From Planctomycetia bacterium (GTDB taxonomy: Bacteria; Planctomycetota; Planctomycetia; Pirellulales; PNKZ01): a DNA stretch of 64,000 bases. Positions 33,487 to 41,610 of this stretch are shown piece after piece. Location of the stretch: the NCBI GenBank assembly GCA_021413845.1, contig JAIOPP010000020.1, forward strand, positions 62,001 to 126,000. Reading direction: 5' to 3'. The notes below the pieces were generated by a model. That model saw nothing but the letters and a program-made list of their open reading frames with translations, made no database searches and had not been told where the DNA came from. The position numbers and the translations under genes are program-made. Every line of letters starts with the position of its first letter. Within the stretch, counting starts at the first letter, position 1.

Positions 33487-34932
33487 ATGAACGTCAATCG
33501 CTCGCGCGCCAATACAAAGATCATCGCCACGGTCGGGCCCGCTTCGCGCGAAGAGGCGCAACTCTCTGCGCTGATCGACGCCGGAGTCGATGTCTTTCGT
33601 CTTAACATGGCACACGGCGAGATTCCGCAACACGAAGAAGTACTCGCACGCATTCGCAAGCTAAGCGCCGAGAAGCGGCACCCCATCGCCGTGCTGGTCG
33701 ATCTGGCAGGCCCGAAGATTCGCTTGGGCGAACTCGTGGGAGGCGAAGTGAAATGCGAACTCAACGCACAATTCGAATTCATTCGCGAAGAACAATCTGC
33801 CGACCCGCACAAGCTTGGCTCCACCTACGATCGCTTAGTCGACGAACTCCAGGTCGGCGATCGCGTGATGCTGGCCGACGGCACGGTGAGCATGCTCGTC
33901 GAATCGAAAACCAAAAACGGCGCGAAGTGCCGTTGCGTGCAAGCCGGCCCGATCCGCAGCCGCCAAGGAATCAATCTGCCGGGGGTGAAAGTCAGCTTGC
34001 CGGCGATGAGCGAAGAAGACAAAGAACACGCCGTGTGGGCGGCGAAGAACGGCGTCGACTACGTGAGCCTGAGCTTCGTCCGCTCGCCGAAGGAAGTGCT
34101 CGAATTAAAGTGGCTGCTCGACTTCCACCATTCTTCGGCCCGCGTGATCGCCAAGATCGAAAAGCAAGAAGCGCTCGATCATTTGGAAGCGATCGTCAAC
34201 GCTACGGACGGCATCATGGTTGCGCGCGGCGATCTCGGCGTCGAGATCGATGTGGCCCGCATGCCGGTCGTGCAGAAGCAAATCATTGCGATGTGCCACC
34301 GGTATCAAAAGCCGGTCATCGTAGCGACGCAAATGCTCGACAGCATGCAACACTCTCCAAGGCCGACGCGCGCGGAAGTAACCGATATCGCCAACGCGAT
34401 TCTCGACGGCTGCGATGCCTGCATGCTTTCGGGCGAAACGGCCGTCGGCGACTTTCCGATCGCCGCGGTGGAAATGATGGATCGGGTAGCCGTCGCGACG
34501 GAACCGCTTTTCGCAACGCGTCCGCCGTTTCAAACTCCCGATCGACTCCCCGAAGGCCTCGAGCCGATTACGCACGGAGTCGTGCTCGGGGCCACGCAGA
34601 TCGCCAAGCAACTCGATGCGAAGATCATGATCGTGGTCAGCCATAGCGGCGTTACGGCGCTGGCCGTCTCGAAACATCGGAGCCTCATCCCGACGATCGG
34701 CGTCAGCAATCGAGAATCGACGCTGCGGCAAATGTGTCTTTATTGGGGGGTCATTCCCTTGGCCGAGGCGCCGACTACTGACAGCTTCGAGCTGATTCAG
34801 CATGTGCAGAAGTGGGGGATCGATAACGGAACCCTCGCGGTCGGCGACAACCTCGTACTCGTTGCCGGCATCGGCCTCGCCTCGAAGGGACACAACATGG
34901 TCCGCGTCCATATCGTCGGCCAAGCCGTCTAA
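33487..34932 (+). CDS. pyk: Pyruvate kinase
   Basis: The protein is 481 residues, normal length. Family blocks: TKIIATVGPASREEAQLSALIDAGVDVFRLNMAHG, VLVDLAGPKIRLG, KDKEH-style EDKEHAVWAAKNGVDYVSLSFVRSP, VIAKIEKQEALDHLEAIVNATDGIMVARGDLGVEI (catalytic Lys and metal-binding Glu/Asp), and VATQMLDSMQHSPRPTRAEVTDIANAILDGCDACMLSGETAVGDFPIAAVEMM. It catalyses PEP + ADP to pyruvate + ATP. AGGGA about 8 nt before the ATG is the SD. It stands alone on the plus strand, divergent from the DUF6174-like gene. Confidence 0.98.
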   Translation: MNVNRSRANTKIIATVGPASREEAQLSALIDAGVDVFRLNMAHGEIPQHEEVLARIRKLSAEKRHPIAVLVDLAGPKIRLGELVGGEVKCELNAQFEFIREEQSADPHKLGSTYDRLVDELQVGDRVMLADGTVSMLVESKTKNGAKCRCVQAGPIRSRQGINLPGVKVSLPAMSEEDKEHAVWAAKNGVDYVSLSFVRSPKEVLELKWLLDFHHSSARVIAKIEKQEALDHLEAIVNATDGIMVARGDLGVEIDVARMPVVQKQIIAMCHRYQKPVIVATQMLDSMQHSPRPTRAEVTDIANAILDGCDACMLSGETAVGDFPIAAVEMMDRVAVATEPLFATRPPFQTPDRLPEGLEPITHGVVLGATQIAKQLDAKIMIVVSHSGVTALAVSKHRSLIPTIGVSNRESTLRQMCLYWGVIPLAEAPTTDSFELIQHVQKWGIDNGTLAVGDNLVLVAGIGLASKGHNMVRVHIVGQAV

Positions 34933-35151
34933 GCCGGCGGCGTTCAGCTTGCCCGCATCGGTCGACCTGGTCGCCTATCGAAAGATTAACGATCGTACCG
35001 ATCGTTTCGTGCGCGCTGCGATAACTCGCTCGAATTGTTTCGCCGCGTTCGAGGCATGATCCGCCTCATCGCGCACTTCCGCCGATAACGATCAAAGCCG
35101 TTGCGGAGCGATGCCATCCTCATCGCGATCCGCCGGCATGGAGACCATCGC

Positions 35152-35511
35152 ATGCTCGCTCGCTACCTCGCACTTCGCGCCGCTACCATTCTGCTGGTCG
35201 TCGTCGGACTTTGCGGCACCTCGCGCGCCGGCGATTGTTTGCGCCGCCTCGGTCTGGGCTTCAGCGCCGGCTACCATGCCCCCGTTGCCTGCCCGACCCC
35301 TGGGTGCTGCGAAAAGCTCTCGGTCTGGACAGGTTGGAAGCAAGCCTGTGCTCTGCCGAACACTCGTCCGATCGGCGGCAATTGCGGCTGCGCACCCTGC
35401 ACGCCCGCTCCCACCTGCGGCTCGACGTTCGGCTTGCGGATGTTGCCCGGTTGCTCGGCATGCCAAGGGGGGACGGGAACGATCGGGCGTGCGCCGCTCG
35501 TGTTCAACTAG
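35152..35511 (+). CDS. Small secreted cysteine-rich protein
   Basis: The protein is 119 residues from the ATG at 35152, which opens a signal peptide (MLARYLALRAATILLVVVGLCGTSRAG). The mature part has about eleven cysteines: GDCLRRLGLG, VACPTPGCCEKL, WKQACALP, NCGCAPCTPAPTCG and LPGCSACQGG. The Cys/Pro/Gly texture suggests disulfide-rich or metal-binding surface protein. The family is not recognised. It lies between pyk and a terminator/mini-ORF region. No SD is obvious. Confidence 0.5.
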   Translation: MLARYLALRAATILLVVVGLCGTSRAGDCLRRLGLGFSAGYHAPVACPTPGCCEKLSVWTGWKQACALPNTRPIGGNCGCAPCTPAPTCGSTFGLRMLPGCSACQGGTGTIGRAPLVFN

Positions 35512-35622
35512 TCGTCGTCGATTGCACCTTTCCGATCCATTCTCGGCACCTGCTCGCGCTCCGCGGTCCATGAGTTTTCGATGAGCGATTCATGTATCGT
35601 CGATGTAGGGTGGAGAAAAGAA

Positions 35623-35661
35623 ATGAAGAAGTCCGGTCGAGTTGCCGATACACGTAGATAG
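35623..35661 (+). CDS. Candidate 12-residue leader peptide
   Basis: The ORF reads MKKSGRVADTRR and is preceded by GGAG (35612-35615) at seven bases from the ATG. Five of twelve residues are Lys/Arg. It ends 33 nt before the stem of a strong terminator. This is the layout of an attenuation leader or of a small RNA with a coincidental ORF; the peptide itself may have no function. Confidence 0.35.
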   Translation: MKKSGRVADTRR

Positions 35662-35694
35662 GACGTTACGGCCGGCCGTAGCGTTTCAGGATAG

Positions 35695-35738
35695 AGGTCA
35701 TGGCAAACCGACGGAACGGATTGCCATGACCTTTTTTT
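35695..35738 (+). terminator. Strong intrinsic terminator downstream of the Cys-rich protein
   Basis: A perfect 12-bp stem, AGGTCATGGCAA (35695-35706) with TTGCCATGACCT (35721-35732), has a 14-base loop that itself can form a short CCG/CGG pairing. Seven T follow (35732-35738). Confidence 0.93.
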
Positions 35739-35933
35739 ATCGGCTCATCGAGCGGCTCCTGGACTAAGTCCCGTCGCCTGCCGCTCAGTCCGACTTCTTC
35801 GTCGGATTCATTTGCCGCTCGGCGATCAATCGCCGCCGGGGCGGTTCGCGCGCCGTCGCCGTTCGTTTATCATGGCAAGCGCGTTCGCGACCGGCGGAGA
35901 GTTCGCGACGCATCCTTCGTCCGGAGCTAGTCG

Positions 35934-37823
35934 TTGATCGTCGGCCCTCTTTTCACGCGTGAATGGACGACCTTGCCGCGCCGCGGTCGATTGTTCTTTG
36001 CCCGCGCTACTTACGGCGGCGCCTCGGCGGTGCTCATCATCACCGCGTGGCAAGTGCTCGCAGGCTCGCAAGTCGTGCGCAACGTCGGCGACTTCGCCCA
36101 CTTCGGCACGACTATTTTCCAACTCCTCGCGCCGTTGCATCTGTCGGCCGCCGTTTTCTTCGCGGCTCTTTCGACGGCGGCGGCCGTGGCCCAAGAGAAA
36201 GATCGTCGCACGTTCGATCTGCTTTTACTCACGAATCTGTCGAATAGCGAACTCGTCCTCGGCAAGCTGTTGGGCAGCTTGCTGGCCGTCGCCAACCTCG
36301 TCATCGCCGCAGTGCCGTTCTTAGCGCTCACGGCCCTGATGGGAGGCATCGAGTTCAGTAAGATCATCGCGGTTTTTTGGATCACGGTCGGAGCGATGAT
36401 CGTCGCCGGAAGCCTTGGCTCGACCATCGCGTTGTGGCGCGACAAGACCTTTCAAACGTTGGCGACGACGACCCTCGTCATCATTGCTTGGACCGGCTTC
36501 TGGGAAGCGGTCGCGCGCGGGGCGCTGGGAAACGATTGTCGCGGAATTTCCTGTGATACTTGGGCAGCCGTGGCGAGCCCTTGGCATGCGATTCTGGTCG
36601 TGGTGCGGCCGTTTACGGTCGACGATTCGACCGTCGGTATCGCCTCTCGATTCGTTCCCTATTCGTCGTGGAGTCTTACCGTCGTCGTCTCGCTGATGCT
36701 AAGCGGCTTGCTGAACCTCTGGGCGATTTGGCGCGTTCGCGTGTGGAATCCTTCGCGCGAGGTGATGATCGCAAGTTCGACTCCCGGCCCGGTTCTCGAG
36801 GCCGAAGCGAAGTCACGAAATTCCGCAGCGCGACCTGAAGGTATCGAGCACCGCTGGAGTCTTTCCGCGGCGCGAACGTCCAATTCGGCCGCCGAACAAC
36901 GGCCCGATGCTTCGTCGCCGGTCGCCGGTCGCGGTCTGAGAAAGAGCCGCGCAGTGTGGGACAACCCGATCCTGTGGCGCGAAATTCGAACTTGGGCTTA
37001 CGGTCGAAAAGTGTTGCCGGTTCGTGCTGCATACGTCGGACTCATCGTCGCCGGCATGTGGGGACTATCGGCCGCCGCGAAAGAATCGACGACCTCGTTC
37101 GTCCAATTGGCGACGCTCGTCGTTCCGGCCGCCATCGTCGGCGCTTTGCTCATCAACATGCAAGCGGTTACCGCGGTCACCTCGGAGCGTGATGTTCGCG
37201 CGATCGATCTCTTGCTCGTTACCGATCTGACGCCGAAGGAATTCGTGTTCGGCAAGCTCGGCGGCATCTTTTACAACACCAAGGAGATGCTTGCCGCGCC
37301 GCTCGTCATGGCCTTGGCGCTGTGGTGGTTCGGTGTGACCGACGGAGAATCCGCCGGTTATCTTGCGTTCGGCTGGCTCGCGGTTGCCGGCTTCGCCGCC
37401 GTGGTCGGATTGCATATCGGCATGCACTACTCGAACTCGCGCAATGCAGCCGCGGTGAGCCTAGCGACCGTTTTCTTTCTCATCGTCGGAACGGCCGTGA
37501 GCATGCGCATCATGACCGCGTTCAGCGGTTCGTTTCAGGCGCAGCTGCAACCGTTTCTCGCCACGATCGTCGGCGGCGGCATCGGCCTCTACGTGGCGCT
37601 GGGGCGTAGAAACCCGTCCCCCGCGATCACATTGGCGTCGTTCGCGCTACCCTTGGCGACTTTCTATGCCATGACGAGCTTCTTGCTCGATGCGTTGCTC
37701 GCCACCTTTTTAGCCGTGGTCGGCGCATACTGCTTCGCGTCGGCGGCGCTGCTGGTGCCGGCGATCTTCGAGTTCGACGTAGCCGCCGGGCGCACGACGT
37801 CCGTAGATGAGAAAGAAGCCTAA
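35934..37823 (+). CDS. ABC-2-type transporter permease with two half-permease modules
   Basis: The protein is 629 residues starting at TTG (35934) with GGAG eight bases upstream. It has about twelve hydrophobic segments. Two related modules can be seen: QEKDRRTFDLLLLTNLSNSELVLGKLLGSLLAVANLVIAAVPFLALTALMGG in the first half and SERDVRAIDLLLVTDLTPKEFVFGKLGGIF in the second, so the permease is probably an internal duplication. The E-x-D-x-R-x-(F/I)-D-L-L-L segment is the cytoplasmic coupling helix region of ABC-2 permeases. A Pro/Ser-rich soluble linker of about 80 residues lies between the modules. No ATPase gene is adjacent; the protein probably serves export or gliding-type machinery with an ATPase elsewhere. 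Confidence 0.8.
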   Translation: MIVGPLFTREWTTLPRRGRLFFARATYGGASAVLIITAWQVLAGSQVVRNVGDFAHFGTTIFQLLAPLHLSAAVFFAALSTAAAVAQEKDRRTFDLLLLTNLSNSELVLGKLLGSLLAVANLVIAAVPFLALTALMGGIEFSKIIAVFWITVGAMIVAGSLGSTIALWRDKTFQTLATTTLVIIAWTGFWEAVARGALGNDCRGISCDTWAAVASPWHAILVVVRPFTVDDSTVGIASRFVPYSSWSLTVVVSLMLSGLLNLWAIWRVRVWNPSREVMIASSTPGPVLEAEAKSRNSAARPEGIEHRWSLSAARTSNSAAEQRPDASSPVAGRGLRKSRAVWDNPILWREIRTWAYGRKVLPVRAAYVGLIVAGMWGLSAAAKESTTSFVQLATLVVPAAIVGALLINMQAVTAVTSERDVRAIDLLLVTDLTPKEFVFGKLGGIFYNTKEMLAAPLVMALALWWFGVTDGESAGYLAFGWLAVAGFAAVVGLHIGMHYSNSRNAAAVSLATVFFLIVGTAVSMRIMTAFSGSFQAQLQPFLATIVGGGIGLYVALGRRNPSPAITLASFALPLATFYAMTSFLLDALLATFLAVVGAYCFASAALLVPAIFEFDVAAGRTTSVDEKEA

Positions 37824-37884
37824 GAGCCGCGTCGGCGAAGGTGGGCCTCAGCGAACCGCTTGCGTCTCGTCGTTGTTCTCTAGT

Positions 37885-38118
37885 TTAGCGATGATATCCG
37901 AGCGACTTGATCACGTTGATCATTTCTTCATGCGTGATGAAGCGGCGACGATGAATCCGCTTATAGTTGTCGATCGCCATCGCCAACTCGCGCGCTTCGC
38001 CGGAGAGCTCCGAATGGGCATCGGCGAATTGACGCCGTTCGACGGCCGGTTGATTCGCGGCCTCGCGTTGCCGACGATCCGACCAATTGGGCTCGGTCCT
38101 GCCTAGTTCTTGCGACAT
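37885..38118 (-). CDS. Small conserved planctomycete-type protein, function unknown
   Basis: The protein is 77 residues from the ATG at 38118. After a Gln/Arg-rich leader (MSQELGRTEPNWSDRRQREAANQPAVERR) comes the recognisable core QFADAHSELSGEARELAMAIDNYKRIHRRRFITHEEMINVIKSLGYHR, which I recall as a small protein common in planctomycete genomes. It is helical and basic, without a membrane segment. No function is known. It converges with the ABC-2 permease. Confidence 0.65.
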   Translation of the reverse strand: MSQELGRTEPNWSDRRQREAANQPAVERRQFADAHSELSGEARELAMAIDNYKRIHRRRFITHEEMINVIKSLGYHR

Positions 38119-38369
38119 CGATCGTATTCCTCGACGACTCCCCACGTTGCGAAACGGGCCACGCATCCCGCATCTTCTGGGCGCAACGAAAGCAGTCCTG
38201 CGGAACTTTAGATCGCCCTTAGCGGGGGAGCAAATGAAGCCGAAGCCGACGAGGCGGAATCATCGCTAGACAAGGCATTTCGCACAACCAGCGATATGAG
38301 ATCCATCGCCGAAGAATTCCGCTAAGCGTTACGATCGGATTATCCGTCGTCGCCGGTTCTCGCGACCAT

Positions 38370-39290
38370 CTACCGGCGATAGTTGCCGAGCGCCCCGGTC
38401 GCCGCGGCTGCGGTCTGCTGCAACATCGCGCGACAACGGGGATCGTCGGGAGCGAGCGCGATCGCTTGTTGTGCCGTGCGGTACGCTTCCAAGCTCTGGC
38501 CTGCCGATGTTTCTACTTCCGCCAGCGCGAGCAACAACTCCGACGTCGCCGGACCTCGCTCGCACGCAGCCCGCAACGACTTCGCTGCTTCGTAACGCCG
38601 GTCTAAGGCCGCGTAGGCAAACCCCTCGGCCACGAATAAGTCTTGCGGCTCTTCACCGGGCCCATAGGTATCGGCGAGAGCTTGCAAGGAGCAGAGCGCT
38701 TTGTTCGGCTGCTGCAACGCCGCGTAGAGGTCGGCCGATTGGCGCAAGACTACACGGTTTCGCGGCTCGTAGGTGAGCGAACGTTGAGTGTCGGCGAGTG
38801 CTTGTTGCAACTCACCCCGCTCGCGCAGGATCCGGCCTTTCATCGCCCAAGCCGCAGCCGACTTCGGATCGACGTCGATGGCCCGGCGTACATCGGCGAG
38901 CGAGCCTTCGTAGTCGCGCGTGATTAAGCGCATCTCCGCCGCGCGAAGGCGTGTCTCGGTATCGTCGGCTGCATGGTTAAGCGCAGCTTCGATTTGTGCG
39001 ATCGCTTCTTTCGGACGCCCTTGTTCCCATAGCACGTCCGCGTAATGCCGCCGCGCCTCCGGGTCGTCGGGGCAGGCCCGAATCGCTTGCGAGCAGTAGC
39101 GCTCGGCTTCGGAGAGATCGCGACGCTCCAGCGCGTTAACCCCTTGCTGCACGTATTGCCGACTCTCGACGACCGACTTGCTCACCGGATTCTGCATTCG
39201 CCAGAGGCAGCAACCACCGCAAGGCAACAGCAGCGGCAACAACAGCAGCGCGAGAAGAGATAACCGCTCGATAGGTCGCGGATAGAGCAT
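38370..39290 (-). CDS. Lipoprotein with tetratricopeptide repeats
   Basis: The protein is 306 residues from the ATG at 39290. The N-terminus MLYPRPIERLSLLALLLLPLLLPCGGCCLW has a lipobox-like LLLPCGGC; Cys23 or Cys26 would carry the lipid. TPR helices follow: RRDLSEAERYCSQAIRACPDDPEARRHYADVLWEQGRPKEAIAQIEAAL, DYEGSLADVRRAIDVDPKSAAAWAMKGRILRERGELQQALADTQRSL, and three or four further copies. It is probably a protein-protein interaction protein at the membrane. An in-frame codon at 39422 would add 44 residues unlike a signal sequence. Confidence 0.82.
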   Translation of the reverse strand: MLYPRPIERLSLLALLLLPLLLPCGGCCLWRMQNPVSKSVVESRQYVQQGVNALERRDLSEAERYCSQAIRACPDDPEARRHYADVLWEQGRPKEAIAQIEAALNHAADDTETRLRAAEMRLITRDYEGSLADVRRAIDVDPKSAAAWAMKGRILRERGELQQALADTQRSLTYEPRNRVVLRQSADLYAALQQPNKALCSLQALADTYGPGEEPQDLFVAEGFAYAALDRRYEAAKSLRAACERGPATSELLLALAEVETSAGQSLEAYRTAQQAIALAPDDPRCRAMLQQTAAAATGALGNYRR

Positions 39291-39477
39291 CACGACGTCG
39301 GGGGCTCGGCTGGAATTTCGGCACGAAACAGTGGGTCGAGATCGTAGTGGAAACGCGCGCTCGGGAGCAAGACGTCCGGAGATGCCGGCATCGAGCGGCG
39401 GCGAGCCTTCTTTTGCCGGCAACGTTTCCTATAATGCAAAGCATTGCCCCCTATTTACCTCTATCGCGTCGAAAGCC

Positions 39478-39924
39478 ATGCCTGCCGTATTTAATAAGAT
39501 GGGAATCCGGTTTACCTATCCCGACAATTGGACCGTCGATGAGACCTCGGCCTTAGAGGGGGCCGCATCGGTCACTGTTTACAGCCCGACGGAATCCTTT
39601 TGGAGTGTGTCGCTCCACCCGGCAGATGTGGAAGCGGAGTCGTTGATACGATCGGCCATCGCGGCGCTAAAGGAAACCTACAGCGACCTCGACGTAGAAG
39701 AGATCAACGAATCGATCCAAGGGCGAGAGATCGTCGGGGCGGATGTCAATTTCTATTGCCTCGACCTTACCAACACCGCCCAGATTCGCGTGTTTGAATC
39801 TTCAAATTGCGTCGTCGTCGTATTCTGCCAAGCCGACGATCGCGATTTCGACGCGATTGGTCCCGTGTTTCATGCGATGACGATCAGCCTGCTTGCCGGC
39901 ATGCCCGCACCGAACCCGAAGTAA
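39478..39924 (+). CDS. Small PsbP/DUF1795-like protein
   Basis: The protein is 148 residues from the ATG at 39478; the longer frame to 39331 lies in a promoter region, where TATAAT is at 39430-39435. It starts MPAVFNKMGIRFTYPDNWTVDETSALEGAASVTVYSP, typical of the PsbP/DcrB/DUF1795 alpha-beta fold (FxYPxxW), with FWSVSLHPADVEAESLIRSAIAALKETYSDLDVEEI later. No signal peptide. The function is unknown. Confidence 0.65.
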   Translation: MPAVFNKMGIRFTYPDNWTVDETSALEGAASVTVYSPTESFWSVSLHPADVEAESLIRSAIAALKETYSDLDVEEINESIQGREIVGADVNFYCLDLTNTAQIRVFESSNCVVVVFCQADDRDFDAIGPVFHAMTISLLAGMPAPNPK

Positions 39925-40132
39925 GAGTCGCTCGCGGTCGATTGTCTAGCGACTTCCGAGCGTTAAGCCGGCGGCAAAGCGCTTGAGCCGTCGCGGCTTG
40001 GATCGCTATATTTCAGTCTCCTAGTTGCCTTCGTCGTAGCTTCCATCACCCGCCAAGAACATTCGGGCGAGTGCGTAGGCAGTCGTGACGACGGGCTTCC
40101 TCAGTAGATCTTAGCGCACGGAGGATCGGTTC

Positions 40133-40348
40133 ATGGCGACGTTAGAGACATCAGGCACGACCGGCATCGGCGAGACTGCCGGCATCGTCTGGAAGACGCT
40201 TGCGGTGCAGGGGCCCACTTCGCTCACGAAGCTGATTAAGGAGACCGGAGCTCCGCGCGACACGGTGCTGCAAGCGCTCGGCTGGCTGGCCCGCGAAGAT
40301 AAGATCGAAGTCGAAGACGGCCGCACGAAGAAATTCAGCTTGAAATAG
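40133..40348 (+). CDS. Small winged-helix protein, DUF2582-like
   Basis: The protein is 71 residues with GGAGG (40120-40124) eight bases before the ATG. IGETAGIVWKTLAVQGPTSLTKLIKETGAPRDTVLQALGWLAREDKIEVEDGRTKKFSL is a full winged-helix domain of the type once called DUF2582, with the recognition helix around PRDTVLQALGWLARED and the wing EVEDGRTKKF. It may bind DNA, though no operator or partner is visible. It converges with corA. Confidence 0.85.
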   Translation: MATLETSGTTGIGETAGIVWKTLAVQGPTSLTKLIKETGAPRDTVLQALGWLAREDKIEVEDGRTKKFSLK

Positions 40349-40366
40349 CCGACCGGCGCGGATGGA

Positions 40367-41515
40367 TCAATCGGCTCCGTTCGATTCTCGATCTCGCTTC
40401 AGCAACGCGGAATTCGACTGAGCGCCGAGCCAGCCGCGACGGTAGAAGAACCCCAGCATCCCGCACGCCGTCGCCAAGATAATGATCCAGACGAACAGAT
40501 AGCCATACTTCCAGTTCAACTCCGGCATGTTCCAAGGTGAGTCGGCGTTGAAGTTCATGCCGTAGACGCCGACGATAAAGCTGAGCGGCATGAAGATCGT
40601 CGCGATCACGGTCAGCACGCGCATGATCTCGTTCATCCGATTGCTCAGGCTCGACAAGTAGAGATCCGTGAGATCGGAGCCCATTTCTCGATAGGTTTCT
40701 ACGATGTCGATGATCTGCACCGTGTGATCGTAGAGATCGCGCAGGTAAACACGCGTCTCCTCGCAGATGATCGACGAAGTATCTCGAGCCAACTCGTTCA
40801 TCGCTTCGCGCAGCGGCCAGATGACGCGCCGCAGCGCGCGTAAATTGAATTTCGCTTCATGGATGCGCGCGGCTGCCGCAGGCGACGGCGTAAGAATCAC
40901 TTCGTCTTCCAATTCTTCCAACCGTTCGCCGAACTCTTCCAACAACGGAAAGAAGGCGTCGACCGCTCCGTCCAGCAAGGCGTAGGCCAGATAATCGGCA
41001 CCCCGTTGCCGGATCAAACCGTCGCTTTCGCGCAAGCGTCGGCGAACCGCATCGAAGCAGTCGCCCGGATCTTCTAAAAACGTGATGACGAACCGCTTCC
41101 CGACGAAGAAGCTCACTTGCTCCGTCTGCAAGATCTCCTTCTGCGCGTGCATGCGAATCGTGATGAACAGCAGTTCGCCGTAACGATCGATCTTCGGCCG
41201 TTGATGCACGTTGACGACGTCTTCCATCGCCAACGGATGAAGATGGAATAACGCCGCGATGTCGCGCAACGTCTTCTCGCTGCCGAGCCCTTCGACATTG
41301 ATCCATACGACCTGTCCGGTCGCCAGATACGGCTTCACCGCCGCGACATCCGCGATGTCGCGATCGATCAGCTTATCTTTGTCGTAAGCCATCAAATGCA
41401 TCTCCGGACACGGCGCTTGCGGATCGATGATGATCGAACCCGGCGGCGCGCCGGCCGTCGCTTTGCGACGCCGGAAATGCGGCAAACGATGTTTGTCAGG
41501 CTTCTGTCGGCTCAC
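40367..41515 (-). CDS. corA: CorA-type magnesium/cobalt transporter
   Basis: The protein is 382 residues with a GTG start (41515) and AAGGGG upstream. The cytoplasmic funnel covers residues 1-310: WINVEGLGSEKTLRDIAALFHLHPLAMEDVVNVHQRPKIDRYGELLFITIRMHA and LLDGAVDAFFPLLEEFGERLEELEDEVI. The two C-terminal membrane helices follow, with the pore signature YGMNF (VIATIFMPLSFIVGVYGMNF). The segment after YGMNF (NADSPWNMPELNWKYG) replaces the usual short MPE loop and keeps MPEL. CorA pentamers import Mg2+ and some Co2+ or Ni2+. Confidence 0.95.
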   Translation of the reverse strand: MSRQKPDKHRLPHFRRRKATAGAPPGSIIIDPQAPCPEMHLMAYDKDKLIDRDIADVAAVKPYLATGQVVWINVEGLGSEKTLRDIAALFHLHPLAMEDVVNVHQRPKIDRYGELLFITIRMHAQKEILQTEQVSFFVGKRFVITFLEDPGDCFDAVRRRLRESDGLIRQRGADYLAYALLDGAVDAFFPLLEEFGERLEELEDEVILTPSPAAAARIHEAKFNLRALRRVIWPLREAMNELARDTSSIICEETRVYLRDLYDHTVQIIDIVETYREMGSDLTDLYLSSLSNRMNEIMRVLTVIATIFMPLSFIVGVYGMNFNADSPWNMPELNWKYGYLFVWIIILATACGMLGFFYRRGWLGAQSNSALLKRDRESNGAD

Positions 41516-41610
41516 GGCTTACGCCCCTTGCGAGGAAACTTCGCGACACGCCCTGCGGCAACGACGTTGAATCATCCTCGAACGAACCGGCGCTGTCGAC
41601 CCTCGTCGAT

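Larger units (their letters stand above)
35512..35933. other. Intergenic region with mini-ORF and strong terminator before the ABC-2 permease
   Basis: No full gene fits here. It contains a 12-codon ORF (35623-35661) with a proper SD and a strong terminator (35695-35738), both on the plus strand. After the terminator about 195 nt lead to the permease; GGAG at 35922-35925 lies before its TTG start. Confidence 0.6.
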
